Part shown: piece by piece, positions 43,642 to 55,369 of the stretch
Numbering within the stretch: the stretch's first letter is position 1
Layout: the number at the start of each line of letters is the position of its first letter
Source of the DNA: Allacma fusca
Lineage: Eukaryota > Arthropoda > Collembola > Symphypleona > Sminthuridae
Assembly: GCA_947179485.1 (NCBI GenBank)
Contig: OX359246.1
Span: 13,454,001 to 13,518,000, forward strand
Length of the DNA: 64,000 nt
Direction of reading: 5' to 3'
Notes under the pieces: model-generated
Database searches by the model: none
Seen by the model: only the letters and a program-made list of their open reading frames with translations
Told to the model about the DNA's origin: nothing
Made by a program: the position numbers and the translations under genes

Positions 43642-44785
43642 CATTTTACTCCCGGTGTAATTAAAAATCCCCCTAATCTCGAAATTCTCCGAAACATCCA
43701 TGATTGTACAGTTCGCTGGACCAAGACTCCAACAAATCCAGAGTTTCTCATCAGAGCAGATTCAGCTAATAAAAGCGCCGTTAATGTCGTCGGTCATGTT
43801 ACCATCGATCGGGGATCCTTTGTTGGAGAGGCTAATAGTGAGACAAAGATACTGCGTTATGTAAATGACGCAGGTAAAATCCTAACTGCAATGGGTTTTG
43901 AATACTTGATTTCCATTAGCGATGGTCTTCACCTAGAATTTACAAAGTTGATCTTCGCAAACCCTTTCAAGGGCTCCATTGAATTCCTGGGCATTGATGA
44001 AATTAACAATCAGGGGCCGGGCGTGATTTCCCAATCTGTCTCACACACGTAATATATATATATATATATTCTACTCAAATACATGGATTATTATCAGAAT
44101 TTGTGAAAGCCAGGGAATTGTAAAAGTTATTTTAAAATCTTATTTGTTTTTTTAGGAAGGAGATCATCAGATAAACAAGGTTTAGGCATGATAGAAATTG
44201 GGATTATGGCTCTCAAGTGACGTTCAACTTCGAAATAGACTTGGATCTAGACGTTGGGCCGATTAAATTGAACTCTCTGGGACAAAATATTCAGCAGACT
44301 TTTCGGAAGGACAAGTTAAAAAGCTTCTTGGGACTAGTCGGATAAGAGGTGGCGCAAACCATGACAACCACAAGGCAGATTGAAGTCAATGGCTATATGT
44401 TCATGTCCAGGCTTGTACGCTGATTGGGAAGATCAGTAAATTCTCCAACAGATTCAATGCCACAGGAAAATACAATGCTCCGGGCTGGACGGGTGAGGAG
44501 GTTTTCCAATACTTAAATACAAGGGCCAATCCACCGATTGAATTCAATTTGATCGAAGGTAGTAACTATGTTGAGTCGTTCGAGTCTGGGATATTTTTCG
44601 GACATACGTACTTAAACAATGTGATGGTTGTTCTGGACCCAACATATAATGGGGGCTGCTTGGAGCTAGACGAACTCTTTTATCGCTTGAATAGAGTTCA
44701 AACAGAGGGAATGAGTACTGGGAGATCATTCAAGGAAGAGGAACAATACATAGAGTCAAGACTCGCGGAAATTTTACGCCGATAG
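43642..44785 (+). pseudogene. Decayed multi-segment coding region, family unknown
   Basis: Three protein-like open segments follow one another: 43642-44052 (136 codons, with VNVVGHVTIDRGSFVGEA), 44175-44345 (with VTFNFEIDLDLDVG) and 44384-44785 (with NAPGWTGEEVFQYLN, ending LAEILRR). A GT-AG intron 44049-44155 would join the first segment to the frame of the second with correct phase. That frame is broken by TAA at 44172 and again at 44343, and the third segment needs a frame change. I read this as a disabled gene with at least two stops and one frameshift. Unrecognised small exons are the alternative. I do not recognise the family. Confidence 0.4.
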
Positions 44786-45304
44786 CCCTAAATTTGAAGC
44801 ATATCTGGTTTCATTACATCGGAATAGAAAACGTTGGACATAAATCCCCCGTTCTTTATAATTTTTGAGGGTCCCAATAAAAAAAAAATTAATAAGAATT
44901 AAAATTAAGATAAGAAAATAAGATTAGAAATTAATAGAAATTAATAATATAGACTGCAATAATTATTTTGGGTTTTTTCCCTCTCAGTGGTCCTTACATA
45001 ATTTGCTTTTACTTATCATTTTTTTCTCTGATTAACAGTTATACAAGTTCCTTGATTTGTGCAGTTTAATTGTTGCAACGAAAGCATTAGCAACTAGCGG
45101 GATGGCATGCAAGTTTATAAAACTGACATAGATGAGGCATTCTATTCCGAAGCACTAAATTCATTGGTGACACGCACTACGTACGTACTAAAGGGGGGCG
45201 AGGCGCCACTATAGGATGTAATAATAATAATATAAGCTATTGTAACTATATACATATACGCTCTCCTATACTTTACTTCCCAGTTTCTGTGCGTATGCAT
45301 TTGC

Positions 45305-45895
45305 ATGTGTTTTCACGTGACCTCATATAATTTTCGAAAGTCAGACGGATGGCCCGATGTCCTTCAAAAAGGCATTCCGGGTAACACCAACACCCACACA
45401 ACTATGCTGGACGTAATCAACAAGTCCCATTATCTATGTGTTACTAACAATAAATATAATTTAATAAAGCAAGGAATATTGCATTCTAATAGGGGATTTC
45501 GTCAATTCAAATCTTGCGCAGATGTACGGAACAACCTCAGTTTCATCTGTGCTGATAACAAGCTTGATGTTCAATGCATAGAAGGAATTTTTGATCCACG
45601 AACAATTTCGTATACCCCAATTATTACAATCCCGAAAATTTCAGAAGTCGCTAATGAAGATCTCATATACAAAACCGGAATAATTGCAGATTACTTCGCT
45701 ATAACTGATGTGATAAAAATTGTAGGTCAGTTATTTGTGATAGGCTTGGAGGGGAAAGCTTTTGAGGTATTTTCTAAATATTTTATAAGCTGTATTTTCT
45801 GCTTCGTAGAACATTATTATCCGTGACGTTGATCCTCCTTACAGGCAGAGTTACATCTGGATCCAGTCCCAAATTGTTATCTTACGTTGTCCTAA
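45305..45895 (+). CDS. Two-exon (or 3' part of) protein of unknown family
   Basis: Exon 45305-45766 ends ...GKAFE at a GTATTT donor. The acceptor CTCCTTACAG at 45844 leads to exon 45845-45895, encoding AELHLDPVPNCYLTLS and a stop; both splice sites are in phase 0. The total is 170 residues, mixed polar with several cysteines (FKSCADVRNNLSFICAD) and a hydrophobic stretch near TDVIKIVGQLFVIG. I do not recognise the family. The ATG at 45305 is only the first in frame. A pyrimidine-rich acceptor (ACTTCCCAG) just upstream near 45281 suggests that earlier exons may exist, possibly in the decayed-looking region to the left. Confidence 0.45.
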
Positions 45896-46197
45896 AACGT
45901 GCGTCATAGTGTAAGTAGTTCGCAGCGCTTAGTATTAAAAAAAATATCCTGCAGAGGTTTTCCATCATGGAATTAAATAACTTGCAAACAGCACTCACGA
46001 CGCATTCCGTTCAAGTACTAATTCTTTATTCACAGAATTTTAAAATATCTGGCTACCATTTAAACAAATGTCACAATTAATAGCTACAGCATTATCACAT
46101 GATAAACAGTACGGAGAGAAAAATCATTTAACTACATAACGCAATTTGTATAATATAATTGATACATAATATTATGATATATTTATATACATCTGTT

Positions 46198-47758
46198 TCA
46201 GCCGTAAACCCGGACAGGCTTGAAATCCTTACTGCCGCCGTACCAGGGTGGAAGGTATTTCTCAGGTATTAGTTTCTTAAGAGCCGGTTCCCATTTGCTC
46301 CTTTTCCCGTGCACTTCCACTAGTTTCATAAGTGGCCCAAAAAATGCAGGACCATAAGTCTCGATGAATTTAGGAGAAATTCCCTCTAAATTAAAAAAAA
46401 ATATTACACTAAAATGCTTTTCAAACTTTGTTTACCAATTACATGACAAATGCCATGCATCTTGCTAACTTAATAAACGGCAAAATTTTAACGGCCATTT
46501 TTTAATAACGGCCAAATTTCTGTTTGCGTATGTTTCACAATGCCCCAATTTGTGCAAGCGTAAGGGATAAAGATATGCATTATTTGCCGTGTAATTGAAT
46601 GCCTGCTAACAATACGAAAAATTAACACTTTGATAAATATTGCCCAAGTTTTTTTTTAAAACTATGATTACTTCACGGGAACATCCTTAATATTATAGAA
46701 AGTATGAAACGCATATCCCTTACCGTTGATGACAATGATCTTGTGCAAACCCACGGTCGTAAGGCACGCAAACGTTTTAAACTCTCGGCCAAGAAATGAG
46801 ACAGCTATGAAAGCAAGGACAAAAAGTGTCAGTTCTCTGAAGTTGACAAAAAGAAAGTGGAATGATACCGGAAGGAAAATCAAATAAAATGTAATAATAA
46901 ATATTTACTTGGTGCATGAGAGAGCTGGCTAAAACTGAATCCTTCGTCGTCTATAATGGCCAGTCCCAAGAGTACGTTCTCAGTTTCTTTCCCATGATCG
47001 AGGATACTGTTACGTAGGAAATAGGAGAGAATTTTAATACGCAGAAAACCATATTCAAGACTGAATTTTAGTCCTATGCTTCATAATTATTCCTGCGTAC
47101 CTCTCTTCGAAAAACCTGATGGCGGATTGGTACATATATTTTTCCAAGTTTGCTGCTCCTTCGGGTCCCTTCATCAGTTGTTCGCTAAAGTTGTACTTGC
47201 CAAACTCAATGACCCAAACTTGATGTGAAAAAGAAGGAATAATAAATTATTAAACTCAGTAAACAATAGTAATTATTGCACAACTTTTTTTAAAATATGA
47301 AATATTCATCAATGTAAAAATTATAAAATATTCCATAAATCTTGCACCGTACAATTCCTTAAGTCTCAATACCTGGTCTACCGTCGTTGTCGTATCCGGC
47401 CTGATAAAAAGGGAACTTTTGTTGAAGCTCCATTGGAGCTTCCCAGCTGGAAATCTCATCAACAAAATCTTTGAAGTCCTGCAAAAACACAAGTATTTCA
47501 ATCAAAATGGTAAACAAGAAATAATAGTAAGTTCAGAGCTTTCTTGTCCTTATAAATGTAATAATTTACTGAGAAAAAGAATTTACTGACGTTCAGGGTC
47601 ATGTCTTTGAAAAAACTGGAGCAGGAAGTCTTTTCAAATGCTAATTTGTAGAGGCCTTCACTGTAACGACGGTTTCCATTTTGTTCGGATACGATCTCTG
47701 GAAACACCACAGCCAGGCACAGGGTAAGTCCGAGAGATACAAATTGTTTCAAATTCAT
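46198..47758 (-). CDS. Secreted SEC14-like/CRAL-TRIO lipid-transfer protein, paralogue C
   Basis: Six exons: 47758-47591, 47478-47373, 47218-47101, 47006-46909, 46804-46724 and 46385-46198, giving 252 residues. Exons 2 to 6 have exactly the lengths of paralogue A (106, 118, 98, 81, 188) and the same phases. Residues 1-24 are a signal peptide (FVSLGLTLCLAVVFP). The CRAL-TRIO/SEC14 domain follows: SSWEAPMELQQKFPFYQAGYD, then VWVIEFGKYNF, and the C-terminal KWEPALKKLIP...LPPWYGGSKDF. Intron 1 has the weaker donor GTCAGT; the rest are ordinary GT-AG. A TATAAAAG lies 87-94 bases upstream of the ATG and three DR1 motifs lie 190-360 bases upstream. As in the other two, the N-terminal CRAL-TRIO-N helical domain of cytosolic relatives is missing or replaced by a short segment. 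Confidence 0.85.
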
Positions 47759-47844
47759 GCTAGCAGGATTTCTAGATCTACGACTGTATATAATTACTTT
47801 GTCACTCCTTTAATGCAGTCCCAGTTGGATTGGGAAAACATTGA

Positions 47845-47852
47845 CTTTTATA
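47845..47852 (-). promoter_or_regulatory. TATA-box candidate of paralogue C
   Basis: TATAAAAG on the minus strand, 87-94 bases upstream of the ATG. This distance allows a start site about 30 bp downstream and a leader of roughly 60 bases. Confidence 0.5.
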
Positions 47853-47950
47853 GGTGAGAAATGGTACGTTCCAATGACACTGAGAGCTTAGATGCAAAAC
47901 GGACAACGGTTCTGGAGAATCATTTTATTTGATCATCTCATTTCAAGATT

Positions 47951-48118
47951 AGGTCAAAGGTCGTACGCTGTAGATTCAATCCAAACTAATGGTAACTCAA
48001 TAAATTCAAGCGTAAAATTCAAAAGGTCAAAGGTCAGCGGAAGTGACACATTTAAAAGCATTAGATTGAAACCAAACTAAATGTAATTCAAGAATGAAAT
48101 CCGAAAGGTCAAAGGTCA
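47951..48118. promoter_or_regulatory. Three DR1 (AGGTCA-n-AGGTCA) nuclear-receptor-type sites
   Basis: AGGTCAAAGGTCG at 47951-47963, AGGTCAAAGGTCA at 48024-48036 and AGGTCAAAGGTCA at 48106-48118. Two are perfect direct repeats with one-base spacing, the class bound by HNF4 and RXR heterodimers. The last two lie within an 82-bp imperfect tandem duplication (each followed by CGGAAGTGA and later CATTTAAAAGCA). All are upstream of SEC14-like paralogue C. Confidence 0.65.
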
Positions 48119-49316
48119 TCGGAAGTGAAGCATTTAAAAGCAGTAGATTGGAACCAAATCAATTGTAAGAGGATAAAAAAACTACAAAAAAATCATTTTG
48201 ATTAGGAGAATATCTTCGTATCTCAGATTCAAATTCCCAAAATGAACTTACGTCGTATTACATTCGATCACCTTGAATTGATCGTCAATACGTCTTATTT
48301 GTGTTTGTTTGCATGGAGAGAATACAGGTGTGCCTGTAATTATTATTGTAATAATTACTCTCAGGATAGTTGTAGCTTGCACGGTAATGGGAAATTTTCA
48401 AGATACTCAACTTTCCCATGAAATGCATTCTTTTCAAATACAAGTTCCAGTGTTTTGTATTTGAAGAAATGCTCCCACATCCCGATATATTTCCCAGTTA
48501 GTTTTGATTTGTTCAAACGGAAAACGTATGAGAACTTGGATTTCATTTCAGGACAAGTCCTTTCCAAGGTGCATACTTCATATTGACATGGGAGCATTTA
48601 CATCAATAAGGCTTCACTGTGAAATCAATGCAGTGTACATATGTATGTGTACGCAGGTCCTGATTTCCTCTGCGATTACTGGAGCTATTTCCCGACTCTA
48701 ACAAACAAAAGTCAGTAGAGAAAAAAATTATTTGAGGCAATACTTTGAACCCAGTTTGAGTGATTCAGAAGGTATCCTCAAACTTTCTTACAATTAGAAC
48801 TTGTGTATGCATTTCAATTACATATATAATTATATAATGCATGGTCAGTCCCGACTCAATATCTTCAAAATCTTTCACGTGAAGCTTCCGTGTATATGTT
48901 TGTAAAGATTTTACAAACGCAAACTAAAGGCAAAATATTTTGTTTTCAAAGTTTTTCATCCAAAGTTCAAAGTTGCATAAAGCCTACTTTCAGCAATGAG
49001 TTTGTTAATTTATCAATCGCTATCAGTACACCATTGGTGTCATTACTGAAAGTCGGTTTCATGTAATAAATACTAAATTAAATCCGTAATCATGAATTAA
49101 TACTGGATGTTTTTCTGCTGTGAAGTTTCTCTAAGGATATTGGATTTAATTTTTTATTCTGGAGCCAACATAGTACAGGGCTATTTCCAGTAGCATTTGT
49201 TGAGTCAAATCTAATGGAAATGTGGTTCATAGCTGTTTGTACGTTCCTTCAATGTCCTCGAAATGGGTTGGTTAAATTAATATTAATTCTGAATAAAATA
49301 TAAGTTGTTTATGCTC

Positions 49317-49320
<4 letters not shown>
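48119..49320. other. Intergenic stretch
   Basis: No supported gene. The short frames at 48361-48597 and 48504-48701 overlap antisense and lack any family signal. Confidence 0.4.

Positions 49321-49385
<65 letters not shown>
49321..49385. repeat. (CA)n microsatellite
   Basis: An uninterrupted CA dinucleotide run of about 32 units. Confidence 0.98.
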
Positions 49386-49387
<2 letters not shown>

Positions 49388-50618
49388 GTAAATATTTCTC
49401 GGGTGGTTATGTAATATTTCAGAAAATATTTGCATACTTGAAGCTAAAAAGAATTATTAACGGTCTTAATCATTGAATCTTACATATGTATATACCTGTA
49501 ATTAACATCCGAATAAGGGCCTAATCGGATGTTACCAAGCGCTATAACCGACCAGCAAATGCAATACCCATCAGGATATTGTTCTAGAAACTTATTGCAT
49601 ATGTCAAAATGAATATCTGTAATAGTCAAGCCAATCAGATGCTTTCGAATCGTTTTGTTCTCCAACTGTGGTTATTTCAAAATGCGTAGTATCAAGTTCG
49701 GCGGCTGACCTGTTAAGTGTTAAGTTTCAGAATTTCAAACGGATAGGGTCGGATTTTTTAAAATCTCCCGGGAAGATAATTTTTGAATTTCCCGGCTGAA
49801 TCTGATGTCCCGGTTCGGAATCTCAAAACTCTTGGCTGACAAAAATAATTCGCCCGTTTTGACAAAAATTATTCCTGTATACAATATAAGTGAACATTTT
49901 TGAACATCACTGTTCACAAAATAAATGAAAATTTTTAAAATCCTGCTAAAAAAAGGTAACCAAATTTCAAAATCCCTGTTCACCAAAAAATTTCCCTCCT
50001 TTTTGAACCTGCCTGATATTTTCCTTGCCAGATATTTTTTATCCCGTGGGAAGAATCTTCCCGTCTTTCATAGAAATCCGATTATGTGAGTGTTTTAGCA
50101 TCCCAGGACGATATTTTCTTTGGGTTAATATTCTATAGTTCGTGTATAAAAAGGAGCCTAACGAACTAAGGATTCCTTTCTAGCTGACCCAGTCAGAAAC
50201 TCTGTTCGGCAGTTAGCTTTAAAAAAAGTGTAGTGATGGTTGTACATACATACGTACATACATATATGTATAAAACCAGCTTTATCCCTGAAATTAGAGC
50301 TACAATTACTTTTAAATTGCCTGGAAAAATTTATTGATTGATTCTACCCACAAATTATCGTTATGTAGGAAACAATAAGTTTTAGTTCGTTTTACTATTC
50401 CCGCAAATATAATTCTACACCAGAATATTATCCCTGCTGTGACTGAACAGTTATTAAAGAGTCAAATATACTAAAAATGTTTGATGCCGCTTGAGGAGTA
50501 ATTTGACACAAATGTTTTGCCCGTTGCGGGTTTTTCGCACAGTGCCTTATTCTCTCGAGTGGGTTTTGTAAGATGTCTAGAAGAAATTGTCAAAAGAAAA
50601 CTAGTGTTAGTCCAACCC
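49386..50618. other. Intergenic stretch upstream of the chemoreceptor gene
   Basis: No supported gene. A reading frame continuous with the chemoreceptor's first exon extends upstream to about 50502 without an ATG, so an upstream exon is possible. Confidence 0.4.
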
Positions 50619-52269
50619 ATGTGGGGAGTGAAAGATCAGCCCAGTAGCTCAGGTACTTTTTCTCCTACTTTAATTAAAAAAACCCACATGAATGTATTTA
50701 ATTTCCCTGCAGCGAGAAAACCGTCACATTTCAAAGTCGTCGTAAAGGCAATCATTATATTAAAAATGTGGGGTCGTACTACAAATCAAATCGAAGGATT
50801 CCAACCAAGCTTGGAAGTACCCCGGGTCCTTAAAATTACAAAACTTAGCACGCACTTGGGACTTTTACCGATGGAATTTACCCCTCAAAATTACCTTGCC
50901 CTGGCTAGCCATAATTATTACAGAAAACTGTTGTGCCGGGGAAATCTGTATTTGTATTTTGCCTACGTGGTTACTCTAGTGGCCCGGTACTGTCACATTA
51001 CTCTATTTAGTGAAGCCCCAATAGATTCCAGCATGACGGCGGATTTCCGCTCTTTCATTGCTGCAGCATTATTTTCATTCCTTATTTTTCGGAATATTTC
51101 TGGAAATTGTGTGGCTATAAAGGACTATTTTAATCGCTTGCTATTTTTGAGCAATCATTTCAAAGCCGGTTAGTCCATTTATTCTATATTTAATTTTTTA
51201 CAATAGTTCCTGAATTCTCCCCTTTTCTGTATACCACTGTAAATTTTTTTGGGCTATAGTGTGTTCAAACAAATTTCGAAAAATGTGGGTGAAAATTTGC
51301 AACGTTTTGAAAATTTTCGCTGTTTTAGAGGAACAAATTTTTTGTTGCCAATTTGATTGAATTAAATTTGATTGAATTTTGATTGAAAATCTGCAAAATT
51401 TGTGCGTATGTACACAGATGCCTTCAATCTCACATTATCGGATTCAAACGATGCCGCCAAAATAAGTACCTCAGCTAAAAAGAGCATTCGTACGACTCAT
51501 CTGATTTTTGCGTTCATTTTTGTGGAACACGTTGTGAGAATCTTAAGGAAGCCTCAGAAGCTCTATCATCTTACCTCATTTGTGGATGAGCCCCAAAAGC
51601 TAAGCTTTGCCAGACTTGGGCTGACTCTGCTCCAAATACATCTTTGGGCTATTCAGTGCACCGTCTCCCCATTTTTTATCACAGTCCTCATCTGGCATGC
51701 CAAAACTATGCAAAAATATTTATGGTGATTTTTAATTCTTCTGGAAAAATATTACAATTTTTGGAACAAAATTATAATGTATTTCCTAAGATATTTTATT
51801 TTGTAATAGCACAATGATAACGTCTGGGCAGCGCTTCCAAGACCAGGTAACAGCCCAATTTAAAATGTACACTACGCTGAAGATCCTTCAACTCGAGCAT
51901 AATCAAATTTGGGCCAAGTGCTATAACTACTCCGTGGTGTTAGCATTGGCAATAATTATTTTCAACATTTTACAATTCATATTGAAGCATGCGTTGAAGG
52001 CATTTTTTATGGGACCTGCCATATGGTATTTATTGACCGGAATTTTATCCTCCGTGGCCACCCACTACCAAATGTCAGAGCGTCTTTTGCAGGGATGGAA
52101 GAGTGAGGCGTTTGGAAGACTCCAGAAAAAATACGTCCGTCATTTGCTCCCTCTATATACAGAGAATGGGATGTTCGGATTTATTGATAAAAAACTTCAA
52201 CTGACTTTGCTCGGGATCATTATTAATAATTCTGTGTCAATGATTGTGGGGCAACGGAGTCAGCATTAA
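50619..52269 (+). CDS. Insect-type 7TM chemoreceptor (gustatory receptor family) candidate
   Basis: Three exons: 50619 (first in-frame ATG)-51168, 51418-51724 and 51810-52269. Introns of 249 and 85 bp have GTTAGT and GTGATT donors and ACACAG and GTAATAG acceptors, and phases 1 and 2 agree exactly. This gives about 438 residues. Hydrophobic segments include NLYLYFAYVVTLVARY, FIAAALFSFLIF, THLIFAFIFVEHVV, LTLLQIHLWAIQC, YSVVLALAIIIFNILQFI, IWYLLTGILSSVA and a last one, LLGIIINNSVSMIVGQ. Length, about seven spans, and a C-terminal GMFGFIDKKLQLTLLGIIINN block ending in a Q fit the 7tm_7 gustatory/odorant receptor superfamily, which places the N-terminus in the cytoplasm and forms ligand-gated channels. 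Sequence identity in this superfamily is very low, so the call rests on topology and the tail motif. Extending the first exon upstream is possible. Confidence 0.6.
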
Positions 52270-53094
52270 AATTTCCTCAGAGTAGGATGAATGACCGTTT
52301 ATTTATTTTGGACGTGATATTTTTTCTTACATACTCAAATTCATATTCAAAGTACGATTACTTTTCCATACATAATGTTTGAGAATAACATTCATTCAAA
52401 TTTTACCATTGGACGATTGGATATGAGTATATGAGCTTTATTACGAAACTTTGTTTACTAAAAACTAAGATTAAATTATTTTTACAGGTCCTTCTAAATT
52501 TCATGACTGGATTTGGTAATTTAGACGCTCTTATATGTACAGTATGAGAATTGAATAAGCTTTCAATTAAAGAATTAAAAATTTTATTAGACAATTAAAA
52601 GTGACTGACTGTATGAGACGGGTAAAGGATATCCCTGAATATTCCGGCAGTATTAGCTTCAGACTTATAAATAAGCTCAATTTTGTAACACAATTTCAGT
52701 ATATTCAAGGATCTAATTCAGAGTTATTAAACCATTAACGACATCGCGTGGCTTAATTTCCTTTGACTAAAAAGCTCACCGTGGGAAGATTACATCCCTA
52801 AAAAAAATATTAGAATGTATTTCCGCACACTCGTTACAATTTTTGTTCTATAGCAATAGGGTCATGCGAGATCGAAAATAATTATGAATGTAATAGAGGA
52901 TTTAATTACTTTGAATAAAGGAGGAACAGCAATACAAAATATTCCTTATATGTATATGACGTTATGGAGTTATTAGTATTCTTTAATTTCCCTCTCTTCC
53001 AATTAAATTAATTTTACTGGAAAACGTGAAACAGTAAGTATATCGTCGGTTAAATTTTAAAAGGTAACATTTTCATTTCGTTTCCCATGATTTT
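52270..53094. other. Non-coding stretch
   Basis: Downstream flank of the chemoreceptor gene. I see no gene or bounded repeat. Confidence 0.4.
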
Positions 53095-53500
53095 TAGGGT
53101 GGCGTCAGCCCCCTAGTAAAATAGCCTTGTCCGTACGTCCGTGTGTCCCTCCGCACGATTACGCAAAAAATACTGAATCGATTTCAACTAAATGTTTTAT
53201 GGGTAATTATTACTTGTATCAAATCAAAAGTAAGGCTGAGTTCGTATTTGGTTGAAATCAGCCGGATAGTTTTTTTGAAAAAAATTCTTGAAATTTTGGA
53301 CTTAATGTCAAATGACTGTTATCTCTAAAACTAGTGAATCGATTTCAATGAAACTTTTTGTGAATATTTCTTATGTAAAACGTAATGATTACTGTCTATT
53401 TGGTTGAAATCGGCCCGATAGTTTTTTTGAAAACAATTCTGATATTTCGAAAAAAACGAAAATTTTTCCTACTTTGACGGCCGCGGCTTACGCCACCCTA
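53095..53500. repeat. Inverted-end repeat, possible short transposon
   Basis: TAGGGTGGCGTCAGCC at the left faces GGCTTACGCCACCCTA at the right (one mismatch in 16). Inside, two copies of a segment with AATCGATTTCAA and GAAATC(A/G)GCC(G/C)GATAGTTTTTTTGAAAA are arranged in tandem about 175 bp apart. I find no clear target duplication at these exact ends; ATGATTTT occurs at 53087-53094 and again just past 53525, so the true right end may be farther out. Confidence 0.55.
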
Positions 53501-55369
53501 CGCGAAGCCTCAAATTATCGCGTAGTGATGATTTTTTTAAATGGGTTCTCCATTGAAAATGGTACTGTTCAGCGCAAGCGCAGCGTATTGGAAAGATCCA
53601 ATAATATTTCAGGATTTCCAAAAACAGTGCCAACATGCCAAGAAAATTAAGAAACGTGAACGATCGACCAGGGAAAGCTCAAATAATTACTTTGCCTGGG
53701 TTCTTGACCCTGCCTGTGAAATATTACCCTGAATAAAATGAAAATGGAAAGAAAAATACTTTAGAGTTGTATACATTTATGTAGGTCAAAGTAAATTAAC
53801 ATGACTATAGATACAGAATTTTCTTCCTTAAAACGAATAACCCAATAACTCCTGTGTAATTTATTTACAGATTTTGTATTCATGTCGTTAATTTAGCTAA
53901 ACTTTGTTTTCCTCATATACTTGAATTTTATGTATTTATCCCATAAGTAAGGAATTCAAACCAGTCAAAAATGTTAAAGAATTAGCTTCATAATGTTTCA
54001 AATGAGTTCTTTTAACTTTCAAATATTTATTTGGACAAGTTTTACAGACGACTTTGACAGTTGCCAGAGAGTTGCATTTTGAAATTATTTTGTATTTGAA
54101 ATACGGGGTTCACAAATGTAACAAAATAAATAAATAAAAAATACCATCACGTTCGTAGATCTCCAAAATGGGAAAAAGTTTTTTTTACAAATTTTGGTGC
54201 TGACAAAATACGAAAGTACAAAACACCTTAAAACATTTACGGCGAGAAAAATTCCAAATACAAAATACAGAATATATTTCAAACACTATTTCAAAATATT
54301 CCACACCTCTGAGTCACATACTGTACCTTCAGCCTTTGCAAGACTACAATAATCGTACTGTGGATAATAATACATGCATTTAAGAATCCTGTAAAAATGT
54401 TACAGGGACAAGCATATTTTTCCTCTGAATTTTTAATTCATCTTGCAATTAGTAGAACCTGAGGGAACATAATGTATGCAGTGCCAGATGCGCTCTGTAC
54501 ATTATTTCTTAACCTCCAAACCCCAAACCTGGCACCCCTCAACATGTATCTACATATATACATACATATCTACAACAAGTAATGCATAAGCGACAGGTCT
54601 ATTTATTGACATGATTTAGATAGTAATGTCAAACAATACCAAGGTCGGGGCCTAGAACAAGGTTGGGTTTGAGTATTCCCAGCAGCATGCATTTTGTGTA
54701 TTTTTTTCTGGGAAGAACCATTTTTATTTATAAAAGGATTTACGTATGGGATTTACGACGATTCCTTGGACGTACATACACGGACATCCCAGAGTGTCAA
54801 CAAGTTCCAGGTATAGGAATAATACGAGGATGTATCTCCAATGCTTAATTTATACCTGACCTATAGAATGTTGGCCTGTGCAATAATGCCTCGTACTATA
54901 CCTCCACAAAAATATAACCTTCCCAGAATCCATCCACTGGTCCCCTAATTAAAGATTCCTGTCCACACCTGAAGGTGGGTGTCATTAAACTGTATTTTTG
55001 ACTACGAACTTGAAACTTGACTATTTGTCCTTATAAAGAATTTATTTCCAATTGCCAATAGCCTTGACAATGTAGTCAGTCGTGCATGAGATTAAAGTCA
55101 AATTCCAGCAACAACATTCACAATTATAGCTTCTGAGGACTCCTGCATTCACTCGAGCTCTTCAAGCCCAACGCCTTGTCACTTACGAAGACGCTCTTGG
55201 TCTGCCAGGTTTATTGGTTTGTAAGTCCTGTAAAAATTATTAAACTCTCCATCAATTTGTAGTCCAATATTTTCTGAGATTTTTTAAACCAAAAACGTTT
55301 TGAAGGGGAGTGCACAAAGATTTTAAAAAAATTGTATTTGACTTGCAGATTTTAATTCAATCAACCAAC
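53501..55369. other. Non-coding stretch before the Env/F-like gene
   Basis: The short plus-strand frame at 53541-53732 is unsupported by splice or family evidence. Nothing else is seen. Confidence 0.4.

Noticed and set aside
53501..53732. Frame after the inverted-end repeat
   Set aside because: Only 63 codons, with no splice or domain support.
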